Positions 15,256 through 23,336 of a stretch of DNA of 36,910 nucleotides are shown here, one piece after another; the first letter of the stretch is position 1; each line of letters begins with the position of its first letter. The translations under genes and the position numbers were made by a program. Source of the stretch: Patescibacteria group bacterium (GTDB lineage: Bacteria > Patescibacteriota > Patescibacteriia > UM-FILTER-42-10); the NCBI GenBank assembly GCA_018825385.1, contig JAHJEX010000079.1, positions 1 to 36,910 of the forward strand, given 5' to 3'. The notes under the pieces are model-generated. The model was not told the DNA's origin. It saw nothing but the letters and a program-made list of their open reading frames with translations, and did no database searches.

Positions 15256-17244
15256 TTATTCGTTTGAATTTGTATTTATATTACTGTTAACAATTTCCAA
15301 TTCCTCCACAACAACTCCCCTGCCCCTTGCTGCAACATCGTTTTCAAGATCAGTCGTGATAACACGGTCGTCCACTTCTAAATCAAATCCTGTAAAGTTA
15401 TCACGTCCACTCAAAATACTTTCTTGTGTAAGTACTACTAGTCTTCCCACGTATTGCGATGTAGGTGTTATGGTTACATCAAATGTTGCTTCAGCAATCG
15501 GCAATAGTGTTCCAGAATTAGCTGGCAAATTTTGTATTTTCCATGTTATCGTACGAGTTGCTCTGTCAAAATTCACCTTAGTGTTAGAGCTTCCAGTAGA
15601 ATTCCCGTTCCAACTTACATCTTTAGGTAAAACAGTGGAAATCTCTACATTTTTTAGATCATTATACAAATTAGATACTGACCAAAAAACTCTATAAGTG
15701 GTAGCTTCTCCTACTATTGGCGGAAGTGGTCCAGACCCCAGTTTTTCAAATTCGTCTGAATAATAGCGAGCTTCGGCCTGTAGATTAACCTTACTATTCA
15801 TTTTGACTGTAATATGATTACTTTCGCTCATTGTCTCAAAGTTACCCGTATCTTCTGCTTCAAGGGAATTTACTTTAACAAAAGTATCTATTGAAAAATT
15901 ATTGTCAGTAGATTTCTGTGGGGAAAGTGAAGTAACAATTGGAATAGTAACAGCAAAACTACCTTCTGCTCTCGGGACAATAGATGCGAGTTCTTCCATT
16001 TCTTCAGCACTCCATGTGATTGTTTTTAGTTCCTCATCAATAACACCACTACTTGCGTCTTCGATAGAAGAGAAATCTAGAATTTGCGTATCTGAATCAA
16101 ATTGAGCCTGAAGTACAACGTTCTCTAGTTTTAGATCACTTACATTCTGATAAGCTACCTTATATTCTAAAATATCACCCAGATTAACTGAATGCTCTTG
16201 ATTATATCCATCAACCGTAAGTTGGAGGTTTAATTCTGGTTTAACTAGAAAGATAATTGCTGATTTTTCATTCTGTAGACGAAATTCACCATTGTTCATA
16301 ACCAACCCCAGCTGCATTTTTATTTCTTGAGAGTCCCCTGGGTCACCTTTGAAAACACCATTTAGCGTAATTAGTTCTTCCCCTTTGGTCTTTAACTCTT
16401 TAAAAAACCATGTTTTTTTGTCGTCCATTACTTCTGGATCAGAACTTTTGAGCAAAAAGTCATCCGGATAGGTTGCGATCACTTTTACATTTGACAGATC
16501 AATTTCTGAATTATTTTTAACAGTGATTTTCATTTCAGTGTCTTGTCCACTTACTATTCTAAGCGGTGTTTCTAATGCTAGATCGAATATTGACGACGTT
16601 ATTTCTAAAGAATGTGATATTTTTTCTTTAAATGTTGAACTAAAATTCGAGGGTGTATAGTCCATTGTAGCCTGAAATGTTTTGGTTTCATCTATCTCAC
16701 CGATAACTTGACCATAGATTTTGACTCTCCCACCCGCTCCACTAGGTATGCTCTTCAATTTCCAAAAAGTATGTGATTCATTTGCAGATTCCGGTTCAGA
16801 GCGGGAAAAGTAAAATCCTTCGGGATAAAGCAAGGTGATATCTGCTTCGCTGATGGCAACATTTTCTTTGTTCAAATAAGTAATTTCAAATTCCACTTCT
16901 TCTCCAGACGCAACCTCCTTTGGCGCAGTGATTGTCAATTGAATACTATTATCTCCATTACTCAGTCCCCGGTTAAACATAAAAAAACCAGCGACACTTG
17001 CCACAGCCAGCATAAACAGGAAGGCAATAATGAAGTATCCTAAAAGCTTTTTTTTGGTAAGCTTCTTGCGGTCCAATTTGGTCATATCAACTTCCTTGTG
17101 CTGATCATCTTGATATATTGAAGTAATTGTTTCAAATCCGTCCTCGGTAGTATCTTTTTTAGTATTGCCCTTTTTTGTCAGCTTTTTCGGATTATTCTTG
17201 TTTGAAGATTGAGTAGAAGTTTTTTTTGATTTTTGTTCTACCAT
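15256..17244 (-). CDS. Surface protein with repeated DUF11/Ig-like domains and N-terminal anchor
   Basis: This encodes 662 residues. A Lys/Ser/Thr-rich cytoplasmic tail of about 66 residues is followed by one membrane segment (about 67-90, LLGYFIIAFLFMLAVASVAG). The rest is extracytoplasmic beta-sandwich repeats of the DUF11 / conserved-repeat type. Recurring elements are LTITAPKEVASGEEVEFEI, MKITVKNNSEIDLSNVKV, VNLGDILEYKVAYQNVSDL and the strand ending in TWxFKxL or TITWxxxxL. There is no sortase or other C-terminal anchor. It follows recO by 11 bp, an odd partner for a surface protein but common in compact genomes. It is probably structural or adhesive. Confidence 0.85.
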   Translation of the reverse strand: MVEQKSKKTSTQSSNKNNPKKLTKKGNTKKDTTEDGFETITSIYQDDQHKEVDMTKLDRKKLTKKKLLGYFIIAFLFMLAVASVAGFFMFNRGLSNGDNSIQLTITAPKEVASGEEVEFEITYLNKENVAISEADITLLYPEGFYFSRSEPESANESHTFWKLKSIPSGAGGRVKIYGQVIGEIDETKTFQATMDYTPSNFSSTFKEKISHSLEITSSIFDLALETPLRIVSGQDTEMKITVKNNSEIDLSNVKVIATYPDDFLLKSSDPEVMDDKKTWFFKELKTKGEELITLNGVFKGDPGDSQEIKMQLGLVMNNGEFRLQNEKSAIIFLVKPELNLQLTVDGYNQEHSVNLGDILEYKVAYQNVSDLKLENVVLQAQFDSDTQILDFSSIEDASSGVIDEELKTITWSAEEMEELASIVPRAEGSFAVTIPIVTSLSPQKSTDNNFSIDTFVKVNSLEAEDTGNFETMSESNHITVKMNSKVNLQAEARYYSDEFEKLGSGPLPPIVGEATTYRVFWSVSNLYNDLKNVEISTVLPKDVSWNGNSTGSSNTKVNFDRATRTITWKIQNLPANSGTLLPIAEATFDVTITPTSQYVGRLVVLTQESILSGRDNFTGFDLEVDDRVITTDLENDVAARGRGVVVEELEIVNSNINTNSNE

Positions 17245-17255
17245 AACAAATTAAA

Positions 17256-18035
17256 TTATTTGGATAAAAACACTGAAAGAAAAGAATAGGAATACATTTC
17301 TCTCTCACCAATCGTCAATATAAATGCATTTACAATTCTTCTGACCTCATTAAATATTCTGGGATTGAGGTTTTTGAGTTTAATTGTAGCAAGTGTTTTT
17401 TGATTCATTAACCGTAACACCTTTAGGGCTGTAGAAGAAACCGAATACAGTGATTCTTCTTTGCTTCTGCACAGCGGACAGACAGTACCTAAATGCCGCT
17501 CACTTATAAAGTTCTTTTCTTCCTTTAAATTCTTCTTGCAATAGAAGCAGGTGTTGAAAGATGGAGCTAGTCCTTGTGAGGAACAAAGTTTTAGAATATA
17601 TGAAAGGGCTATCAGTATTTGGTCCTGGATATTGGCGTTACTACTATTTCTTTTTAGGTACTGCTCAATAGAATAATACGTTTCTGCTAAAATCTGAAAC
17701 ACTTTCAGATCTGGTTGATTGCCATGAATAATGCGGTCAACTGCCTCGTTAAAATATACTAACAGTGCAATGCTTTCTATGTTCGATTTTAGGTATGGAA
17801 AGTTTTCCACCAGCTTTGTTCCTGCAATTCTATCTTGTATCTTTCCCCGTGCAACCATAATATCAACTACACCAAATGGTTCTAAATGACCAGCCATTTT
17901 ACTTCCAATCCTTTTCACCCCTTTTGCAATTAGATCAACTTTTCCCTTTTCTTTTGTAAATATTGTTAAAAGCCGGTCATACTCTCTACCGTCCCTTCTT
18001 TTCAATACAATAGCTTCAGAACGATAAGTAGCCAT
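17256..18035 (-). CDS. recO: DNA repair protein RecO
   Basis: I start this at the ATG at 18035 (MATYRSEAIVLKRRDGRE), 1 bp after the ileS stop. The end of ileS (GGAGGAGGAA) supplies the ribosome-binding site. This gives 259 residues. The N-terminal OB fold shows FTKEKGKVDLIAKGVKR and KMAGHLEPFGVVDIMV. The C-terminal part has a four-cysteine zinc site, CFYCKKN and CPLC. RecO loads RecA on SSB-coated DNA with RecR in recombinational repair. Length and motifs are ordinary. Confidence 0.93.
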   Translation of the reverse strand: MATYRSEAIVLKRRDGREYDRLLTIFTKEKGKVDLIAKGVKRIGSKMAGHLEPFGVVDIMVARGKIQDRIAGTKLVENFPYLKSNIESIALLVYFNEAVDRIIHGNQPDLKVFQILAETYYSIEQYLKRNSSNANIQDQILIALSYILKLCSSQGLAPSFNTCFYCKKNLKEEKNFISERHLGTVCPLCRSKEESLYSVSSTALKVLRLMNQKTLATIKLKNLNPRIFNEVRRIVNAFILTIGEREMYSYSFLSVFLSK

Positions 18036-18036
18036 T

Positions 18037-20991
18037 TTATTCCTCCTCCTCAATACCTATCGTTATCCGTTTGCCATTAACATTCACCTCTTTTTCAAAT
18101 TTGGCCTTTCTTTTTCTGTTATATGCTTGGACTGAATTTGCAATAGTTTCCTTTAGTAAAGAATCTTCAAAGAATTCAAAAAACTTCATAAGATATTCAC
18201 TATCGGTTTTATAATAAATAGCTATGCTGTCTTTAATTGTTAGGCCCGCTTTCTTTCTTAGGCTATTGATCTGTCTTACTATTTCTCTCAGAATCCCTTC
18301 TTCAACCAGCTCATCAGTTAGAGTTGTGTCCAGTGCTATCTTAATTTCACTTTCATCTTTTTTGATCCAATCTATGCCCTGGGGTAAATCTCCCATTTTT
18401 TTCAAATGAACTTTGGTAACTTCTTTCACGTTAAGTTCGGCTTTAAGAATATCTGAGAATTCCTCCTTAAAATCAGATGCAATAACCAATTGGCTAAGTG
18501 GCTGTCTAACTTTTATTTTTGCTTCTGCACGAGCCGCGTGAGCCAATTCAGCAATATCTCTCAAACGATTCATTTCTTCGATAAGCCCTTGATCAACCGG
18601 AGATTTGTCTTCTTTTGGCCAATCTTCCAGATGCACTGACTCTTTCCAGTCGTCTTTATACTTTCCCAGAACTGACTTTAATTCTTGATATAGAGTTTCA
18701 GCAATAAATGGCATAAACGGCGCTAAAACTTTTGTAAGAGTTATAAGAACTCCAGCAAGGGTTTCTAAGGATGCCATGCGGTCTTCAGAATCTTTTGGCT
18801 GTTTGAATCGATCCCTGGATCTGCGAATATACCACGTAGAAAGGTCCTGGATAAAACTTTCAATTTTTCTTCCTGCTTCTGTAATTTGATAATTGTCCAG
18901 TAACTCAGTTATATTTTCCACCAATCCATGCATTTTTGCTATTATCCAATGGTCCATCAAATGTTTAGAAACAATACTGTTCTTTGGCATTCCATCTTTT
19001 GCAAACGTTTTGAAGAATACAAAAACGTTCCATAAAATCAGCAATTGCTTTTTTACTACTTCGTTTACACCTGCTTCATCAAAATTCTTTGATTCACCAG
19101 GCTGGTTCATAGTATATAAATGCCACCGTAAGGCATCAGCGCCGTATTGATCAACAACATCCCAGAGGTTCACTACATTGCCCTTTGATTTACTCATTTT
19201 TTGACCTTTTTTGTCCAGAATATGTCCTAAGCAAATAACGTTTTTATATGGTGTGCCTTTTTCTAGCAGTGTGGCTATTGCTAATAATGTATAAAACCAT
19301 CCTCTGGTCTGATCAATCGCTTCAGAGATATAGTCAGCAGGATATGCTTCATGGGCATCTATATTTTTTTTGTTCTCAAAAGGATAATGCCACTGTGCAT
19401 ACGGCATCGAGCCAGAATCAAACCAGGTGTCCAATACTTCAGGTGATCGTTTCATTACACCTTTACATTTTTTACAAGAAAAAGTGACTTTATCAATATA
19501 CGGACGATGTGGATCAAATGATTTTGGCAATTTCTTGCCATAATGTTGTTCTAATTCCTTATACGAACCTATACAAACCCTTTCTTCACATTTATCACAT
19601 TCCCAAATTGGTAATGGCGTCCCCCAGTAACGTTCTCTGGAAAGTGCCCAATCTTTAACATCATTGATCCATTCTCCAAAGCGTCCCTCTTTTATGTGAT
19701 TTGGTACCCAATTAATATCCTGATTGTTTTTTATCAACTTTTCCCTTACAGCAGTCACTTTGATAAACCATGAGTCCTTCGCATAATAAAGCAATGGGGT
19801 GTTACAGCGCCAACAAAATGGGTATGTATGCTTTATAGTATCCGCCCAATACAGTAATGTGCGATCTTTAAGATCAGATACAATTCTAGGGTCAGCAGTC
19901 TTTACAAATAATCCCGCAAATGACCCGGCTTCTTTAGTAAACTTCCCTTCCAAATCAATCAAATGGTGTTTTGGTAGTTTATATTCTGTTCCCAATTCAA
20001 AGTCATCAACACCATACATCACAGCTGTATGCACAATTCCTGTACCGTCTTCTATTGAAACAAAGCCGGCTGATAATACGTAATGTGATTTTTCTTTATG
20101 TTTTGTAAAATTATAAAGAGGCTCATACTCCATGTCCACCAGATCTTTCCCCTTTAGTTTTTTTATTACTTTATACTTTCCTCGCAACACTTCCAGACGA
20201 GCCTCAGCCAAAATAAGTATTTGTTTTTTATGCTCAACTTTTACGTAGCTAATCTTTTTGCCAACCGCCAATGCAACATTTGAAGGCAGTGTCCATGGAG
20301 TAGTAGTCCAGACTAGAAAATATTCATCCTTTTTTGTTCCTTTAACCTTGAACTTTATATAAACAGATGGATCTTCGGTGTCTTCTTTATACCCTTGGGC
20401 AAGTTCATGGGAAGAAAGAGATGTTCCACAACGTGAACAGTACGGTAAAACTTTATAATCACGATAGAGCAAATCTTTGTCCCAGATTTGTTTGATAATC
20501 CACCAGAGAGTTTCCATATAGTCATTATCATAAGTTACGTATGGATTCTCCAAATCAACCCAGAAAGCGATTCTCTCTGTCATTTTTTCCCATTCGTCCT
20601 TATATTCCCAAACGCTTTCTTTACATTTTTTGTTGAATTTTTCTATTCCATACTTTTCAATATCAGGCTTTCCAGAAATACCAAGTTTTTTTTCAATTTC
20701 TAACTCCACTGGAAGTCCTTGTGTGTCCCAACCGGCCTTACGATTTACTCGAAAACCCTGCATGGTCTTGTACCGCGGAATTAAGTCCTTGAAAGCTCTT
20801 GCAAGCACATGGTGAATGCCTGGTCTTCCATTGGCGGTCGGTGGTCCTTCATAAAAAATGAACTCCTTTTTGTCATTCTTCTCTACACTTTTCCTGAAGA
20901 TGTCATTTTTTTTCCAATACGAAAGAATCTCCTCTTCAAGTTTAGGGAAATTCACTCCAGTAAACTTTCGTTTTTGGTTATTTTTATCCAT
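18037..20991 (-). CDS. ileS: Isoleucine-tRNA ligase
   Basis: This 984-residue class Ia synthetase charges tRNA-Ile in the cytoplasm. The HIGH signature appears as GRPGIHHVLAR and the KMSKS signature as GQKMSKSKGNVV. Other marks are WDTQGLPVELEIEK, VWTTTPWTLPSNVALAV in the CP1 editing domain, YPFCWRCNTPLLYYA, and DTWFDSGSMPYAQWHYP. The anticodon-binding part contains STWYIRRSRDRFK. The C-terminal region (KAELNVKEVTKVHL onward) fits the archaeal/eukaryotic-like IleS type often seen in CPR and mupirocin-resistant bacteria; this subtype call is inference. It leads the ileS-recO-surface protein operon. Confidence 0.97.
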   Translation of the reverse strand: MDKNNQKRKFTGVNFPKLEEEILSYWKKNDIFRKSVEKNDKKEFIFYEGPPTANGRPGIHHVLARAFKDLIPRYKTMQGFRVNRKAGWDTQGLPVELEIEKKLGISGKPDIEKYGIEKFNKKCKESVWEYKDEWEKMTERIAFWVDLENPYVTYDNDYMETLWWIIKQIWDKDLLYRDYKVLPYCSRCGTSLSSHELAQGYKEDTEDPSVYIKFKVKGTKKDEYFLVWTTTPWTLPSNVALAVGKKISYVKVEHKKQILILAEARLEVLRGKYKVIKKLKGKDLVDMEYEPLYNFTKHKEKSHYVLSAGFVSIEDGTGIVHTAVMYGVDDFELGTEYKLPKHHLIDLEGKFTKEAGSFAGLFVKTADPRIVSDLKDRTLLYWADTIKHTYPFCWRCNTPLLYYAKDSWFIKVTAVREKLIKNNQDINWVPNHIKEGRFGEWINDVKDWALSRERYWGTPLPIWECDKCEERVCIGSYKELEQHYGKKLPKSFDPHRPYIDKVTFSCKKCKGVMKRSPEVLDTWFDSGSMPYAQWHYPFENKKNIDAHEAYPADYISEAIDQTRGWFYTLLAIATLLEKGTPYKNVICLGHILDKKGQKMSKSKGNVVNLWDVVDQYGADALRWHLYTMNQPGESKNFDEAGVNEVVKKQLLILWNVFVFFKTFAKDGMPKNSIVSKHLMDHWIIAKMHGLVENITELLDNYQITEAGRKIESFIQDLSTWYIRRSRDRFKQPKDSEDRMASLETLAGVLITLTKVLAPFMPFIAETLYQELKSVLGKYKDDWKESVHLEDWPKEDKSPVDQGLIEEMNRLRDIAELAHAARAEAKIKVRQPLSQLVIASDFKEEFSDILKAELNVKEVTKVHLKKMGDLPQGIDWIKKDESEIKIALDTTLTDELVEEGILREIVRQINSLRKKAGLTIKDSIAIYYKTDSEYLMKFFEFFEDSLLKETIANSVQAYNRKRKAKFEKEVNVNGKRITIGIEEEE

Positions 20992-21012
20992 ATAGTATTT
21001 GTGAATATGTAT

Positions 21013-21041
21013 ATTATAGGAGAAAAACCGACCTTTGACAA
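21013..21041 (-). promoter_or_regulatory. ileS promoter
   Basis: On the minus strand TTGTCA, a 17-bp spacer and TATAAT give a near-consensus promoter. Transcription would start about 15 nt before the ileS ATG. Its -35 box overlaps the TTGACA of the divergent plus-strand gene. Confidence 0.75.
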
Positions 21042-21059
21042 CATGTATTGCTATTGCTA

Positions 21060-21068
21060 TGTTATAAT
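21060..21068 (+). promoter_or_regulatory. Extended -10 promoter for the small plus-strand gene
   Basis: TGTTATAAT is a perfect extended -10 element. A TTGACA at 21035-21040 is 22 bp upstream, too far for a standard -35 unless the weaker TATGTT at 21058-21063 is used as the -10. The start of transcription would be near 21075. Confidence 0.6.
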
Positions 21069-21145
21069 ACTTATGAGGTATGAGATTCCTGTACAGAAAG
21101 GAGATATCTGCTCATAGTCTGAGTCAAACACTTAGGATAAATCCA

Positions 21146-21568
21146 ATGATTGGAGCAAAAAGCGTGACGACTCACGAGCAGTTAAAAAAACAGCTTCGAG
21201 CTGCAGCAAGGGTATGTATGGAACAGGGATGTTCTATCGACCATCTAGACCTTCCATGGTTCATTCAACTTGGCGACGGAATCGTCGCGCGCCGTAATTC
21301 TAATTCCTTCACTGCCCGCCCTTACTTCCACCTTTACCGGGAAGGGAGAATGTTCGCAAACCTCGTGCTACCGAGCATTACAGACTACCCCGGCACACCG
21401 TGGGAGTTGCAGGTGCTAGACACATATATGTTGGCAGGTGGTCGTCAGTTGGCAGGCACCCTCCTCGCTATGCCTGAGATCAAAGAATCACAAATTGACA
21501 TCGTTGAATTCGATATACAGGACAAGCAACGTCCGATCCACGAATTCACCTTTGATATTCTTGTATAG
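21146..21568 (+). CDS. Hypothetical small protein, compositionally distinct
   Basis: I prefer the ATG at 21146 (MIGAKSVTTHEQLKKQL; 140 residues) over the track start at 21080. The promoter predicts transcription from about 21075, leaving no room for a ribosome site before 21080, while TTAGGA lies upstream of 21146. The AAAGGAG near 21097 has no start codon at proper spacing. A leaderless start at 21080 (162 residues) remains possible. The protein is soluble, with HEQLKKQLRAAARVCMEQG, PYFHLYREGRMFANLVLP and ELQVLDTYMLAGGRQL. I recognise no family. Codons are richer in G+C than in ileS or the DUF167 gene on either side. An intrinsic terminator follows at once, so it is a monocistronic unit. Confidence 0.7.
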   Translation: MIGAKSVTTHEQLKKQLRAAARVCMEQGCSIDHLDLPWFIQLGDGIVARRNSNSFTARPYFHLYREGRMFANLVLPSITDYPGTPWELQVLDTYMLAGGRQLAGTLLAMPEIKESQIDIVEFDIQDKQRPIHEFTFDILV

Positions 21569-21571
21569 CAC

Positions 21572-21601
21572 ACCGTACTCTCGAAAAGTACGGTTTTTTT
21601 T
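21572..21601 (+). terminator. Intrinsic terminator of the small gene
   Basis: ACCGTACT, a 7-nt loop and AGTACGGT form a perfect 8-bp stem, followed by a run of T residues. It begins 3 bp after the stop codon. Confidence 0.85.
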
Positions 21602-21603
21602 GC

Positions 21604-21755
21604 AAAAAAAATAGGCCGGGAGAACTAGAGCTGGCCTTGATCAATGAGCGTGAATTCGCCCCACCCGAATTCACATCCTTCAACGCCAGTACAGCCACCC
21701 GGCCGTTGGTCCGATGGAAGGTGAGAAGGAAATCTTACCCCAGAGAACCAGGACT
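21604..21755 (-). ncRNA. Candidate structured small RNA with its own promoter and U-tract
   Basis: The minus strand of this gene-free interval folds extensively. A 5' domain is closed by UGGUUC (21750-21745) with GGACCA (21712-21707), including a U-G pair that would be A-C on the other strand. The 3' domain is a long rod. Outer stem: GGCCGGG (21704-21698) with CCCGGCC (21620-21614). Middle stem: CUGGC-G-UUGA with UCAA-G-GCCAG. Apical stem: GUGAAUUCG with CGAAUUCAC (21674-21666 / 21658-21650). Eight U residues follow the outer stem (21611-21604). A promoter lies directly upstream at 21759-21785. The length is about 150 nt. The rod with internal loops recalls 6S RNA, but I cannot assign a family. 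Confidence 0.6.
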
Positions 21756-21758
21756 AAT

Positions 21759-21785
21759 AGTATATTAGCTTTTTTATTCTGTCAA
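21759..21785 (-). promoter_or_regulatory. Promoter of the candidate small RNA
   Basis: The minus strand has a perfect TTGACA (21785-21780), a 15-bp spacer and TATACT (21764-21759); TACTAT gives a 17-bp spacer alternative. The -35 lies over the last codons of the DUF167 gene. Confidence 0.55.
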
Positions 21786-22067
21786 CAATTCACCTAATAA
21801 TGTCTTAATCTTATTTAAACTTAATGGAATGAATACTGTTTTATATGCATCTGTATGACCTTGAATCAATTCTACTTCTGATTTGCTTATTTTAAATTCC
21901 CTTCCCAATAGATCTATTAGTTCTTTATTCGCTTTTCCTTTTTCGGGAGCAGAATGCAATTTAATTTTCAAAAAATCGCCGAACACGCCGACGATCTTGC
22001 TTTCCTTTGACTTTGGTATAGCTTTAATAAAGATAATTGTTCCTGTCTCTAGTTCTTGGCACCACAT
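21774..22067 (-). CDS. DUF167/YggU family protein
   Basis: The 97-residue product belongs to the small DUF167 family, function unknown, soluble alpha/beta. Diagnostic pieces are FIKAIPKSKESKIVG, LKIKLHSAPEKGKANKELIDLLG and SEVELIQGHTDAYKTVFI. The ATG follows the glycosyltransferase stop by one base (TAGAATG), so the two are co-translated. Its last codons carry the -35 box for the candidate small RNA. Confidence 0.93.
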   Translation of the reverse strand: MWCQELETGTIIFIKAIPKSKESKIVGVFGDFLKIKLHSAPEKGKANKELIDLLGREFKISKSEVELIQGHTDAYKTVFIPLSLNKIKTLLGELLTE

Positions 22068-22068
22068 T

Positions 22069-23253
22069 CTATTTCTTTTTTTCTTTAACCTTCTTTTCCT
22101 TCTTCTTTCCTATATCCTGGTAAACTTTAATAGTCTCTTTTGCTGCTTTCGCCCAGGTAAATTTCTTGGCTTGGGAAATTCCTGCCTTGCTCATTTTTTC
22201 TCTCAGTCTTTTATTTGCCAGAACTTTTGCGAGCGCCTTTTCTATGTCCACTATCTTATTTGGGTCAATAAGTAAAGCAGCATCACCGGACACTTCGGGC
22301 ATTGATGACACTTTAGAAGTAATTACTGGGACCCCCATACTCATAGCTTCTGCAATTGGCAAGCCAAATCCCTCGTATAGCGTAGGGAATACAAAACAAG
22401 TTGCATTCTTCATTAAAGCTACCTTGTGCTCCTGAGAAACATAATTTAAAAACCGAATTTTATAGTTAAATTTCTGATCCTTTATAGTTTTAAATATTTC
22501 TTCGTATTTCCATCCTTTCTTCCCAGCAATTACTAAATCGTAATCCTTAAACTTCTTATAATTTTTCAATAATAATGAATTATACGCTTTAATCAATGCT
22601 ACAAGGTTTTTACGCGGCTCAATAGTACCAATAAAGAAAAGGTATTTCTCACCAATTTTGTATTTCCTCTGAATAATAGTCTTCGAAACAGATTTAGTTT
22701 TACCTATACTCTTTTGTGGTACTACACCTTCGTAAACAACCGATACCTTGTCAGAGGGAGTCTTAAAAAGTTTCATAATATCCCGCTTGGTTGCTTTTGA
22801 CACTGCTATTATTCTTACCGCTTTTTTTATACTTTTTGGTACCAGAATTTTAGTACTAAATGACTGACCAGAAGGAAACCAAGAAGGATGTCTATAAATT
22901 GCCAGATCATGAACTGTTAATACAATTTTCCCAGGATAAGTTAATGGACACGCATAAGCAGGTGCATGGAAAACATCAAGTTTGTCTTTTATAAGAACTG
23001 CTGAAATAAGCATATGCGAATAACTAAATGGCATGTATCTTTTATATTGAGAAAATGGAAAGAATTTGATTTGAACATTTTTCTGTTCAAACTCCTTGGT
23101 CTTGTTTGCCATTTTATAATCAAAATACAAAAAGTATTCGTTCTTCTTGTCAGTTTTCAAAATATTTTTGACCAAAAAGTAAGTGTAGTGTCCAACTCCA
23201 GCCACTTCACCCTTTTGATTTAATATATTTCTACAATCAATTCCTATTCTCAT
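22069..23253 (-). CDS. GT4-family glycosyltransferase
   Basis: The 394-residue product has the GT-B fold. The N-terminal half begins MRIGIDCRNILNQKGEVAGVGHYT, typical of mannosyl/rhamnosyl transferases of family GT4. The C-terminal half has FFIGTIEPRKNLVALIKAY and the donor-binding EGFGLPIAEAMSMGVPVITS, with SGDAALLIDP. The last 15 residues are very Lys-rich. It likely adds a sugar to a surface glycan or lipid; donor and acceptor are unknown. A TATAAA lies 11 nt before the ATG with TTGCAA 16 bp further up, so it may have its own promoter. Confidence 0.93.
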   Translation of the reverse strand: MRIGIDCRNILNQKGEVAGVGHYTYFLVKNILKTDKKNEYFLYFDYKMANKTKEFEQKNVQIKFFPFSQYKRYMPFSYSHMLISAVLIKDKLDVFHAPAYACPLTYPGKIVLTVHDLAIYRHPSWFPSGQSFSTKILVPKSIKKAVRIIAVSKATKRDIMKLFKTPSDKVSVVYEGVVPQKSIGKTKSVSKTIIQRKYKIGEKYLFFIGTIEPRKNLVALIKAYNSLLLKNYKKFKDYDLVIAGKKGWKYEEIFKTIKDQKFNYKIRFLNYVSQEHKVALMKNATCFVFPTLYEGFGLPIAEAMSMGVPVITSKVSSMPEVSGDAALLIDPNKIVDIEKALAKVLANKRLREKMSKAGISQAKKFTWAKAAKETIKVYQDIGKKKEKKVKEKKK

Positions 23254-23276
23254 AAGTTTGGTAATTTATAGTTCGT

Positions 23277-23331
23277 AACTAGTAATTTGCAATATTCATT
23301 TTTCTTTTCGCCCTAATCACTAGTTACTAGT
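23277..23331. repeat. Short inverted repeat between argS and the glycosyltransferase gene
   Basis: AACTAGTAA near 23277 and TTACTAGTT near 23331 are inverted copies flanking an AT-rich loop. Low-complexity GTAAC/TAGT text of the same kind lies between infC and rpmI. Confidence 0.4.
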
Positions 23332-23336
23332 TAAAA

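Noticed and set aside
21707-21750. SRP RNA on the plus strand because of GGTCCGATGGAAGG
   Set aside because: The SRP core GGTCCGGAAGGAAGCAGC is not matched, and wobble pairs and the U-tract point to the minus strand.
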